This document shows positions 20,201-28,941 of a stretch of DNA of 64,000 bases, piece by piece. The stretch is from a bacterium (GTDB lineage Bacteria; Fidelibacterota; Marinisomatia; Marinisomatales; TCS55): assembly GCA_004321715.1 (NCBI GenBank), contig SGYN01000005.1, forward strand, positions 1 through 64,000, written 5' to 3'. The translations under genes were made by a program, and so were the position numbers. Position 1 is the stretch's first letter. Each line of letters opens with the position of its first letter. Under the pieces are notes generated by a model. That model did no database searches, was not told the DNA's origin, and saw only the letters and a list, made by a program, of their open reading frames with translations.

Positions 20201-23036
20201 TTTATGGGATGAAGAGCAAGTTTTGGATCGCGCTAAAGCCGATATTGACAAAGCACATTTTGATGCAGCTCTTATTCGATATGAAGAGGAAGTTGAGAAT
20301 GCCCCATTAATGAGAACAGATGGTGCTATAAATCTTACTAGTAATGATGTTGTTACCATGACCTATGTGGATCCAGTAAATGATTGGGGTTCCTCCGAGT
20401 CTGTGGGCCTTTCTATTGGCTATCAAGGAATGTATGGTAACCAGAATGGTGCTCTTACTGCTGAAAATTCTCCGTATGTTGTTACAGGAGACTTATGGGT
20501 AAATGACTACGATAGTTTACATATTCATCCAGGTGTCGAGCTTTTCATGTCTGCTAGAACGAGATTTTACGTTCGTGGAAAATTACATGCCGTAGGGACA
20601 GAACAAGATTCAATCGTAATGCGTGGCTTGAATGATAGATCTGGTTACTGGATAGGTATTAATCTTGAATATGATAACAGTGCGTATAACCAAGGGATAA
20701 ATACTTCCTCAACTATTTCCTATGTTCATATAGATAATGCAGGAAATTCGATTTTTGGTAACGGTGCTTTGGAAGTACGCGATCGCTACGGAGATGTTTC
20801 TATTAATCACGTATTAGTTACTGGATCAGCTCGAAATGCATTACGAGTTGGTTATATGAGAGGACAATCAAATGATTCCGTTAATGTACATGTTCATCAT
20901 TTTAAAGCTCCTGGACCTCAGTATACTGGAATGGAATTCAATTATAACAATTATATGAATCTTGATGTTAGTGATGTGCAGATACATAACTCTTCATACG
21001 ATGCGATGCGTGTTGAGTATAATAATTCTTCTATAATGCATTTCAAAAATTTAGATATTAAAAATAATGAAGAAGAAGCCATGAGAATTCGTTCTAATCA
21101 ATCTGGATCTCAAGTAAAAGTAGAATTATCTAATTTTGTGAATAATAATCAACGATATTATTATGATGGTATAGTAACCATAGGTGATTACGATTATAAT
21201 AATGGTAGTGTGATATTTAATAATAACAACTTCATGGATAGTAATCCCGATCACCATAATAATAGTAATTTTTACTACGTCAGGGTGGATGCAAATGGAG
21301 GTAGTAGTGATCAGATCGATATGACCAGTAACTATTGGGGACAACTAGTTACTGCGGAGATGGATTCGTTGGGAACTCGTGCAAATATATCCAAGATTTA
21401 TGATAATTGGGATTCGAGTAATAGATCAGAAGTCAATTATGCAAACTGGCTTTCTAGTCCTATGATTCGCCCTGTTAAAGTTCATGTGGAAGATACATAT
21501 GTAGCCATCGGTGATACGGTAATGGTAGCCATAGATGTAATAGTTCCTTTGGATACAAGTGTTATTTCAGCAGAATTAACGCTAACAGGATTTCAAGATC
21601 ATTTGAATGTTGTTAGTGTTGAAACAGGTCAAGGTCTGGCCGGTGCTGCGGGGTGGTCTCTTGCAACGAATGCGACAGATACCTCTTTATATATTGCAGC
21701 AGCTGGTGCGAATCCAGTGAGTGGAAGAGGAACGTTATTATGGTTGAAGTTAGCTTCTCCAGATACTGCTTCAGGAGCGCTTGCTCCAGTCAATGTCTCT
21801 AGCGCGGTATTTGATGATGGTGGTTTTGGTTATAATGTAGATAATGGTAGCGTTACCGTTATTCAGCCACTGGTTGTAGATTTTACATTATCGGCTGATT
21901 CCGGAGCATATCCTTTAGAAGTATTATTTACTAATACGGTTACAGGTGAAAATATAGCTGAATATATTTGGAATTTTGGCGATGGAATGATGAGTCATGA
22001 TGCCAATCCTGTTCATACATTTTTGAAACCAGGTAATTATTCAGTTTCGTTATCCTGTGTGGATGTATATGGATCGAGTACAAGCGAAGTAAAACCAAAT
22101 GTTGTATCCGTTGATACGTTATTTGGTGATGTAGACTTCAATGCATCAGTTCAGGCATACGATGCAGGATTAATTTTACAGAATTCTGTTGGTTTTATCG
22201 AACTTGATGCCTTGCAAGAGCATTCTGGTAATGTGTCTGGTGATGAAGAACTTACGGCCCTTGATGCATCTGTGATTCTGCAGTACGTTGTGCATTTGAT
22301 TGATGAATTACCTCATGACACTTCCGATGGAGGGCATTTACTTGCAACGGGAGATTTTGGTATTCATGATCAAATGTTTGCACCGGGACATATCATTGAA
22401 GTGCCAATTCACTTTAATCAAGCTTCCAATGTGTACTCTATCGAAGGTGTGGTTGAATATGATCCTGCACACATATCCTATCAGGATGTGGTTTGGGAAC
22501 AACCATTTAATAATTTTATGAAAGAGTTAGTAATAGAAAGTAGTGGAGTAATCAAATTTGCATTAGCGGGAGCTTCAGCTATTGCAGAAAATGGATTGGT
22601 AGCCAAGCTTCAATTTGCTTCCAATGATGAAGTCACAATGGATGAAACAGAAATTAGTTTAATGGATCTGCGCGTAAATGAATTGCCAGTAATTAAGTTG
22701 GCTTCTAAAGCAACTCTTTCCAGATCCCTGAGTACGGATGATCGTGTGGGAATACCAAATGAATTTGCTTTGAAGCAAAATTATCCAAACCCATTTAACC
22801 CGGTTACAAGGATATTATATGATATTCCAGAAGCAAGTAATGTGACTATTACAATCTATAACTTGCTTGGTAATCAGGTCAAAACATTGGTCTCAGGATA
22901 TCAAGAACCTGGCTTTAAGACTATTTTATGGAATGCAACCAATGAACGAGGGGCTCCAGTAAGTGCCGGTATGTACCTGTACAGTATTAAAGCTGGTGAT
23001 TTTCATCAAACTAAAAAAATGTTGTTATTGAAGTAA
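17241..23036 (+). CDS. Giant secreted multidomain protein: three diverged right-handed beta-helix modules, cohesin-like, PKD, dockerin-like, second cohesin-like, T9SS-type sorting tail
   Basis: 1931 aa; signal peptide; repeated modules (SPYVITGDVFV../SPYVVTGDLWV..; NYPLVRYAGFIGA/DYPLVNYADFVGA/RSEVNYANWLSS); PKD (IWNFGDGMMSHDANPVHTF); dockerin-like GDVDFNASVQAYDAGLILQ...GNVSGDEELTALDASVILQ; tail ALKQNYPNPFNPVTRILYDIP. SD AAGGAG upstream. Confidence 0.88.
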   Translation: MRLAIGQLFLITNLVFSTLLLGQITVPSGYYSGTWAGDTTYIVTGDVLVNHGETLNIGAGAIVKFQGNYMIRVEGSFFANGTETDSIIFEPYDANSTSNGQWGGIKFYHSSSQHTSKSELSYFRTSYGGNGNWPQGAVVVYSKGSDESGVDSTIIRHGLIHNSSERGVSIQSNRRDTNSGLAGTKPYVHLSNLHIHSHQQDGIRIDNNYETEIKIDSLNVHGNNNDGVEINYNYDNTMISIDSLRSVDNNQRGLYVYRLESGTKLKVENGDFHSNQQNQVEARYLGQSSNYFSLRNSKIEDDTANDGYHAVYVYDCCDNNDDLSQTLDFRLNDWGSTVTALMNSGTNPQDLDEIHDYYEGNNYPLVRYAGFIGANASNAGFSGEISMRNSSGVDFGSNVPIGSTQLNLHLFDPDLAGTGSASVTVTSSVDADDEVVSLTELANSNGHFSGTLNLSETTFRIIEDEEQFLLDVAVEMENVSQEYPYWTADEVESRARATVHEVYSQAAIERYNNPQSNNSRDDGSLDVSGAALITATYTDATGDWGLADTSTASAVYGGVSGAISGVLTAANSPYVITGDVFVSEEDSLTIEAGVTFQFFGMHEMQVKGYLHAVGAARDSIHFVPFNANEQWGGLHITDANDAKSITLSYFSIKNGGSGSWSDAALVIRERRNGDAIHVSHGDISGATSVGLWIGYNYHYENSDNDNSLQEWGSIQVSNLNIHHNENGWAMETYYSHFINYDIDSLHIHSNEYGFRMSALYYPTEFNFTNSTVENNERDEIRLDWNNYVDPNVQIHFNHNTIRDTVNGFNNYDLVYVYGSGMNYEDSGWPVDFRGNYWGAEVTDSLNAGSNPRNHNFFYDWHDNNDYPLVNYADFVGATVTTGNTAELSFLDAGGNLLDHIGVNGDTLHLRVMDADGGVAGGDTMQVLVTSITDSVGSMITLHEEGNSGVFFGSIALSHGTFRVFEGTQEEFTDQVQNRAEQIRFENPLWDEEQVLDRAKADIDKAHFDAALIRYEEEVENAPLMRTDGAINLTSNDVVTMTYVDPVNDWGSSESVGLSIGYQGMYGNQNGALTAENSPYVVTGDLWVNDYDSLHIHPGVELFMSARTRFYVRGKLHAVGTEQDSIVMRGLNDRSGYWIGINLEYDNSAYNQGINTSSTISYVHIDNAGNSIFGNGALEVRDRYGDVSINHVLVTGSARNALRVGYMRGQSNDSVNVHVHHFKAPGPQYTGMEFNYNNYMNLDVSDVQIHNSSYDAMRVEYNNSSIMHFKNLDIKNNEEEAMRIRSNQSGSQVKVELSNFVNNNQRYYYDGIVTIGDYDYNNGSVIFNNNNFMDSNPDHHNNSNFYYVRVDANGGSSDQIDMTSNYWGQLVTAEMDSLGTRANISKIYDNWDSSNRSEVNYANWLSSPMIRPVKVHVEDTYVAIGDTVMVAIDVIVPLDTSVISAELTLTGFQDHLNVVSVETGQGLAGAAGWSLATNATDTSLYIAAAGANPVSGRGTLLWLKLASPDTASGALAPVNVSSAVFDDGGFGYNVDNGSVTVIQPLVVDFTLSADSGAYPLEVLFTNTVTGENIAEYIWNFGDGMMSHDANPVHTFLKPGNYSVSLSCVDVYGSSTSEVKPNVVSVDTLFGDVDFNASVQAYDAGLILQNSVGFIELDALQEHSGNVSGDEELTALDASVILQYVVHLIDELPHDTSDGGHLLATGDFGIHDQMFAPGHIIEVPIHFNQASNVYSIEGVVEYDPAHISYQDVVWEQPFNNFMKELVIESSGVIKFALAGASAIAENGLVAKLQFASNDEVTMDETEISLMDLRVNELPVIKLASKATLSRSLSTDDRVGIPNEFALKQNYPNPFNPVTRILYDIPEASNVTITIYNLLGNQVKTLVSGYQEPGFKTILWNATNERGAPVSAGMYLYSIKAGDFHQTKKMLLLK

Positions 23037-23043
23037 TCTGAGG

Positions 23044-25728
23044 ATGCTTGAATTGGATACACAAACTTCAATGGAGAATATTATGTTTAAGAAAATGAAA
23101 TTTAGCTTTTTAATTAATCCGGTACGATACGCTAAGAAACTTATTGCGTTTACAATGAGCGCGGTGGTGTTTCTTTCTGCTCAAACTACCATAGAAATGA
23201 ATGTGGATATGCGTTGCAGTCCAGTAGGCTTCTCTACGGTAACTGTCACTGGTCCTTTTTGTAATTGGTGTGGTAGTGAAGGATGGAATGATCTATCAGA
23301 TCCGGACGGAGATGGTATTTTTACGATGCAGTTCGAAACCAATAATTCATCTGTAGAATATAAATATATTGTGGATAATTGGTCTTATCAGGAGAACTTG
23401 ATTGATGACATGCAAGATGGTGCAGATTGCGCACCGTTTACGGACTATTCAGGTTATGCAAATAGACAATGGGATCTAAATGAAGATGGTGATTATGTCA
23501 TGGATACATTTGATCAATGTGAGTTGTGTATACCAGATGAGGAAGTTGCCCACATAGATGTTTCAGAAGAAGAAGCATTGCCAGGAGAAAACGTTTCTGT
23601 TATTGTAAATATTCATGCTGATGAGTATATGCTAGGTACAGGTAGTTTTACAGGTGAATATTACCAAGGAAATCCAGGACCATCACCAGAGTTTGGAGAA
23701 CTTGTTTTAACTCGAGAAGACCCTGTCGTTGATTTTTATTGGGGTGAAAATCCTCCAGATCCTAGTATGGAACCTGAATACTTTCAAGTTCGATGGACAG
23801 GAGATGTTTATGCGAATGAAGAAGGAACATATAATTTTAGCACATGGAGCGATGATGGCGTTCGTTTAATGGTAGATGGGGATACCTTAATTGATCAATG
23901 GTTTGATTATGGTGGAGCAAATTTTAGTGCAGATGTAAATTTAAATCAAGGTATGCATGAAGTAGTGCTAGAGTATTATGAAAATGAAGGTGGTGCAGGA
24001 GTAACCTTTTGGTGGATAAGAACGGAAGGATTTCAAGATTTAGTACATCCAGAAGGAGCAGAGAGGTTTCTTAATGCAGCAGAGTTTGAGTTTGCTGGAT
24101 TTCAGAATCATCCTGTGGATTTTACTGGTATTTCTCTTGATCCATCCTTTGATGATTGGTCTATGGACTTTAATAATACGGATTCCGTATTGTATGTTGC
24201 TATGGCTGGCGCCAATGGAGTCCATATGTCAGAACTTGGAACATTATTTACCCTTGATTTTCAAGTAAATGACGATGCACCGGAAGGTGATATACCAGTA
24301 GATGTTGTTCATGGACTATTGAATGCACATAGCCCATATTGGGAAGTAGATCAAGGTGGAATTTGGGTTATGGATGAACAGCCAACAGCATTTGACCTAC
24401 TGTCACCAGATGATAATTATTCATTAAACATTGATCAGTCAAACCTGAATGAAAGTACTACCTTTTCTTGGGAAGCATCAACGGATCCTGAAGGGAATGA
24501 TATAGATTATATAATTTATTATTCACCCATTATGATTTTACCAGATGGAAGTGAGTATTCACCTGGTTGGGTTCTCAATTTTACTGAATCATCAAATTCA
24601 TTTGATCTTTCCCATCAGGGTGTAGTTGAAGCGCTCTCATCATTTCAAGCGACTACAGCAGGTGTTTGGTGGTCTGTTGCTGCTACTGATGGAGAATGGT
24701 TTCCATCATTGGATTTCTATGGAGATGGTCAAGCAGAGGTTCAAAATAACGATAATTTGAATTTCGGATCAGGTGATTTTTCTGTGTCGTTATGGTTCAA
24801 ACATTATGGCCAATGGGATTCACTTCAAGTAGTGCAACAATTATTAGCAAAACATGATGGCGGATCAGATAGTTATGAATTACAGCTATGGAAAGAGAAT
24901 GATGACATGGTTTTCCTTAGCGGGATTGTTGGGGGTGATCTTCTTGTTGCAGATGTACCATTTCGTGAGCGTCATTTATCTTATTTAGTTTTATCTAGAA
25001 CAAATGGTCAAGTATCAATGTATATAGATGGAGAGAATGTTGGGGAAATGGAATCAGCTGGAAATACTACTTCGAATGGTAACCTGGTTTTTGGGTATGA
25101 TACTCATTCTGATGGTGAAAATCTCAGAGGATCAATGACTGATGTAACACTGTATTCTTCAGGACTTACACCTGAAAGTGTCGCTACTTTATTTGAAGAT
25201 GGTCCGCATAGTGATATCAATATTCCTGAAGAACCAAATTTAGTTGCGCATTGGCCAATGGATGGGGACAATCAAGATCCTGATTTAGTGGGCATTATGG
25301 AAGAAGTAATTAATGGAAATAATGGTACCTTAACTAATGCATGGTGGGCTGCAGTTGCTAGTGGCTATGAAACGTATGCAGAAAATGGTGGTTGGAATTT
25401 TAGTGTTGATATTTCTGGAGCATTATCGGTAGATGATATTAGCATGCCTATGGAATTCGCATTACACCAAAATTATCCAAACCCATTTAACCCTACAACA
25501 TCAATACGGTATGATTTACCGAATGCAGGGAAAGTTACAATGACTATTTATGATATGATGGGACGCGAAGTAAGGACATTGGTGAATAATAATGTGGACG
25601 CTGGTTTTCAATCAGTCACATGGGATGCAACAAATAATTTTGGAAGCCCTGTTGGTGCAGGTGTGTATATTTATCAAATAAAAGCAGATGGGTATATGCA
25701 AAGTAAAAAAATGATTCTTTTAAAATAA
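23044..25728 (+). CDS. Secreted protein with CBM-like N-terminus, PA14 domain, LamG-like domain and T9SS-type sorting tail
   Basis: 894 aa; TGEYYQGNPG...FQVRWTGDVYANEEGTYNFSTWSDDGVRLMVDGDTLIDQW (PA14); LNFGSGDFSVSLWFKHY...VSMYIDGENVG (LamG-like); tail ALHQNYPNPFNPTTSIRYDLP. True start probably at one of the internal Met residues (MENIMFKKMKF). Confidence 0.85.
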   Translation: MLELDTQTSMENIMFKKMKFSFLINPVRYAKKLIAFTMSAVVFLSAQTTIEMNVDMRCSPVGFSTVTVTGPFCNWCGSEGWNDLSDPDGDGIFTMQFETNNSSVEYKYIVDNWSYQENLIDDMQDGADCAPFTDYSGYANRQWDLNEDGDYVMDTFDQCELCIPDEEVAHIDVSEEEALPGENVSVIVNIHADEYMLGTGSFTGEYYQGNPGPSPEFGELVLTREDPVVDFYWGENPPDPSMEPEYFQVRWTGDVYANEEGTYNFSTWSDDGVRLMVDGDTLIDQWFDYGGANFSADVNLNQGMHEVVLEYYENEGGAGVTFWWIRTEGFQDLVHPEGAERFLNAAEFEFAGFQNHPVDFTGISLDPSFDDWSMDFNNTDSVLYVAMAGANGVHMSELGTLFTLDFQVNDDAPEGDIPVDVVHGLLNAHSPYWEVDQGGIWVMDEQPTAFDLLSPDDNYSLNIDQSNLNESTTFSWEASTDPEGNDIDYIIYYSPIMILPDGSEYSPGWVLNFTESSNSFDLSHQGVVEALSSFQATTAGVWWSVAATDGEWFPSLDFYGDGQAEVQNNDNLNFGSGDFSVSLWFKHYGQWDSLQVVQQLLAKHDGGSDSYELQLWKENDDMVFLSGIVGGDLLVADVPFRERHLSYLVLSRTNGQVSMYIDGENVGEMESAGNTTSNGNLVFGYDTHSDGENLRGSMTDVTLYSSGLTPESVATLFEDGPHSDINIPEEPNLVAHWPMDGDNQDPDLVGIMEEVINGNNGTLTNAWWAAVASGYETYAENGGWNFSVDISGALSVDDISMPMEFALHQNYPNPFNPTTSIRYDLPNAGKVTMTIYDMMGREVRTLVNNNVDAGFQSVTWDATNNFGSPVGAGVYIYQIKADGYMQSKKMILLK

Positions 25729-25752
25729 TCTAATTACTTAATTCAAGTATAG

Positions 25753-25782
25753 AAAGCCCCACTTTATTGTGGGGCTTTTTAT
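25753..25782 (+). terminator. Rho-independent terminator
   Basis: AAGCCCCAC-TTTATT-GTGGGGCTTTTT. Confidence 0.9.
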
Positions 25783-25834
25783 TTATTCAAAACTTGGATA
25801 TGTTATACTATTCATCAATATATTCTTCATAGAT

Positions 25835-26884
25835 ATGGATTGGATAAAAGAAAATTTTGCTCTCATCAGTGATCATCCGCTACTATTAAGTGCTCTAATA
25901 GCATTATCATCTATTTTTATTGCAAAGTTAGCCGATATCATTCTAACAAGTTTGTTAAGTAGAGTTGTGAGAAAAACTGTTAGTGATCTTGATGATAAAA
26001 TACTGGAATTATTTCATAAACCTATTTTTTATTCTCTATTATTTATTGGATTTTCTTTTTCTGTAAAAGTTGCTCAATTACCTAGCTATATAGACTATGC
26101 ACTAGTAGGTGTATTTAAAACAATAACAATATTTATTTGGTTTATTGTACTTCTAAAAGTGTTTTCTTTAACAGTCAAATGGACGGCAAAACAGTCCTCT
26201 AATCCCCTATTACAGCATCGTACCCTGCCACTGTTTAATAATCTTGGAAAAATAGTCATTGTAGTCTTTGGTATTTATTTTATTCTTTTAAGTTGGGATA
26301 TTAATATTAATGGATTCTTAGCATCAGCTGGTGTCCTAGGTATTGTTTTAGGTCTAGCGGCACAGGATACAGTATCCAATTTATTTGCAGGAATATTTTT
26401 AATGGCTGATTCACCATTTAAAGAAGGGGATTATATTCTTTTAGACACGGGTGAAAGAGGGTATGTAAAAAAGATGGGAATTCGTTCCACTCGATTTATG
26501 ACACGAGATGATATTGAAATTACTATTCCTAATTCTGTAATTGCATCATCAAAAATTGTCAATGAAAGTGGCGGCCCACAAGATATTGAACGAGTACGAA
26601 TCAATATTGTGGTAGCATATGGATCGGATATTGATGAAGTAAAAGATGTATTAAAAGAAATTGCATTAAATAACTCGAATGTATTAAAAGATCCAGAGCC
26701 AAGAGTTCGTTTTAGAAAATTTTCATCATCTGGATTGAAACTACAATTACTGTTTTGGATATATAAGCCTGCTATTCGCGGAAGAACAGTTGATGCAGTT
26801 AACACAGATATTTACAAAACGTTTTCTAAAAGAAAAATTATTATTCCTTTTCCCACAGTTAATCTGATTACAAAAGATACATAA
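25835..26884 (+). CDS. MscS family mechanosensitive ion channel
   Basis: Start set at MDWIKENF (ATG 25835; the ORF track start overlaps the terminator); GVLGIVLGLAAQDTVSNLFAGIFLMADSPFKEGDYI is the MscS core. Confidence 0.94.
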   Translation: MDWIKENFALISDHPLLLSALIALSSIFIAKLADIILTSLLSRVVRKTVSDLDDKILELFHKPIFYSLLFIGFSFSVKVAQLPSYIDYALVGVFKTITIFIWFIVLLKVFSLTVKWTAKQSSNPLLQHRTLPLFNNLGKIVIVVFGIYFILLSWDININGFLASAGVLGIVLGLAAQDTVSNLFAGIFLMADSPFKEGDYILLDTGERGYVKKMGIRSTRFMTRDDIEITIPNSVIASSKIVNESGGPQDIERVRINIVVAYGSDIDEVKDVLKEIALNNSNVLKDPEPRVRFRKFSSSGLKLQLLFWIYKPAIRGRTVDAVNTDIYKTFSKRKIIIPFPTVNLITKDT

Positions 26885-26894
26885 ATATCCTTTC

Positions 26895-27923
26895 GTGAAA
26901 ATTCAGCGAAGAAATTTTCATATTTTATTTTCTGCAGCAGTTTTCATTTTATTCACCGTAATGCATTTGTTACAAGCTGATCAAGTCAGTGGCTCTTTAT
27001 TATTCTCTCTACTTCTATTTGGATTTTTAATTTTTACATTAGTAAGTATGGCTGATCCAAGCGTTATTGATTCTTTGCAACGCCGATTTGGAAATAATAT
27101 ACTTTCTGCATTAATACCATTGACTGGATTATTTGTTATTACAATAGGTTATTTAATATTACTGAACCGTTTGACAATAATTGGTGTTACGACGTCATTC
27201 TTGTACCTATATACCCCAGCATTATTATTATGGTATGATAGGAAGTATGATCAGCTAATGACTTGGAATAACTTAACTGCAATCTTAATTGTATGGTTAT
27301 TTATTGAGTTAAATCTGGTTCCAAATGTTTCTATCCCAAAAGATGGTGGAGTCTTATTCTTTTTATTAATTGCATTAAACAGTATTGTATATAGTTTTCT
27401 CATTATTAGAAGACTGGATTCGATCGGGTTTCGATTACAGCCAAATAAAGATGATTGGAAATATTCTTGTATATATTTAGGATTATTTATTGCCTTTTTT
27501 GCTATACCCATAGGATTTTTAACTAACTTTATTAATCAAACAACTGAATGGATGCCACTATGGCAATTTCCTATTATACTTTTAGGAATATTTTTATTTA
27601 CTGGTCTTCCAGAAGAATTATTATTTCGTGGATTAATACATAATCTTTTAGCAAAACGATTTAGCAAAACGTCACCCTTACTCATATTATTCTTTTCTTC
27701 TATTATTTTTGGATTTGCTCATATTAATAATAATGATCCCCCATTTATTTACATTCATTTGTTTGGTAATGAGTTTCCTATTCCATGGGCTTATATCATT
27801 TTATCCAGTGTCGCAGGATGGTTTTATGGGCTTGCATATATTCGTACTGGTAGTATTTTGGCTCCTGCAATATTGCATGCTATGGTTGATGGATGGTGGG
27901 TGTATTTTTTCAATCCCAATTAA
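26895..27923 (+). CDS. CPBP family intramembrane metalloprotease
   Basis: 342 aa multi-TM; FTGLPEELLFRGLIHNLL (EExxxR) and IFGFAHI..., PAILHAMVDG. Confidence 0.9.
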   Translation: MKIQRRNFHILFSAAVFILFTVMHLLQADQVSGSLLFSLLLFGFLIFTLVSMADPSVIDSLQRRFGNNILSALIPLTGLFVITIGYLILLNRLTIIGVTTSFLYLYTPALLLWYDRKYDQLMTWNNLTAILIVWLFIELNLVPNVSIPKDGGVLFFLLIALNSIVYSFLIIRRLDSIGFRLQPNKDDWKYSCIYLGLFIAFFAIPIGFLTNFINQTTEWMPLWQFPIILLGIFLFTGLPEELLFRGLIHNLLAKRFSKTSPLLILFFSSIIFGFAHINNNDPPFIYIHLFGNEFPIPWAYIILSSVAGWFYGLAYIRTGSILAPAILHAMVDGWWVYFFNPN

Positions 27924-27938
27924 CAGATAAGGAAAATT

Positions 27939-28295
27939 ATGATCGATATAATATTAAAAAGATTCGATTCTCCAGATCAAGTAAGAGAATTTGATAAAGG
28001 AACATTTGAAATTATTGATATGGGAAAAATGACAATTGGTAAAGCAACGTATGCACCTGGATGGAAGTGGTCTACTGATGTTTCTCCTCTTTCAGGTACA
28101 GAATTTTGTGAAGTGGAGCATTTAGGAATGGTTCTTTCAGGCAGCGCTACTGTAGCATTTGAAAATGGTGAAACGTATATTTTGAAAGCAGGCGATATTT
28201 TTTATGTTTCACCATTGCCACATGATAGTTGGGTTGTTGGAGATGAAGAATATATTTCTTTACATTTTTTAGGAGCTGAAAAATATGCAGATTAA
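27939..28295 (+). CDS. Cupin-domain protein
   Basis: 118 aa; GMVLSGSATVAFENGETYILKAGDIFYVSPLPHDSWV. Confidence 0.85.
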   Translation: MIDIILKRFDSPDQVREFDKGTFEIIDMGKMTIGKATYAPGWKWSTDVSPLSGTEFCEVEHLGMVLSGSATVAFENGETYILKAGDIFYVSPLPHDSWVVGDEEYISLHFLGAEKYAD

Positions 28296-28309
28296 ATCAA
28301 ACGAGATAG

Positions 28310-28843
28310 ATGAGCTTGTTAAGAGAATTAATTAAAAAATATTGCGTACGGTATCCCAATGAAAGGAAAGCACAGGCCATTCAATCATTTCTTGTAATGG
28401 ACAAGAATCCATTTTCAAGGAGTAATCCACATGGCCATTTTACTGGTTCTGCATGGATTGTAAATCCAGATAAAAGTAAAACATTAATGACTCATCATAA
28501 AAAAATTGGAAAATGGTTACAGTTAGGTGGCCATGCTGATGGAGAAGAAGATTTGATGAATGTCTCTCTGCGTGAGGCGAAAGAAGAATCTGGTTTAAGT
28601 AATTTTGCGATAGTTAGTGAAGAAATATTTGATATGGATATTCATGAGGTTCCATCAATTGGATCTGAACCAAAACATTTACATTATGATATTCGATTCA
28701 TATTAGAAGCCAATCCAGATACGGAATCCGTATCTATAAGTGATGAATCATATGATGTTGCTTGGATAGAATTAGATAGAGTGCATCAACTCAATGCGGA
28801 AGAATCAATAATGCGAATGGTAAATAAAACCAGAATGCTTTGA
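28310..28843 (+). CDS. NUDIX hydrolase
   Basis: Nudix box GHADGEEDLMNVSLREAKEESGL. Confidence 0.9.
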   Translation: MSLLRELIKKYCVRYPNERKAQAIQSFLVMDKNPFSRSNPHGHFTGSAWIVNPDKSKTLMTHHKKIGKWLQLGGHADGEEDLMNVSLREAKEESGLSNFAIVSEEIFDMDIHEVPSIGSEPKHLHYDIRFILEANPDTESVSISDESYDVAWIELDRVHQLNAEESIMRMVNKTRML

Positions 28844-28941
28844 TAATAATAACATATTTATTTTTTCTTTTTATTAATTGAATCTTTTCTTTAAGCATCC
28901 TATTTTGTTTTGTAGCAAAAATCAAGGAGCTTGATACCATT

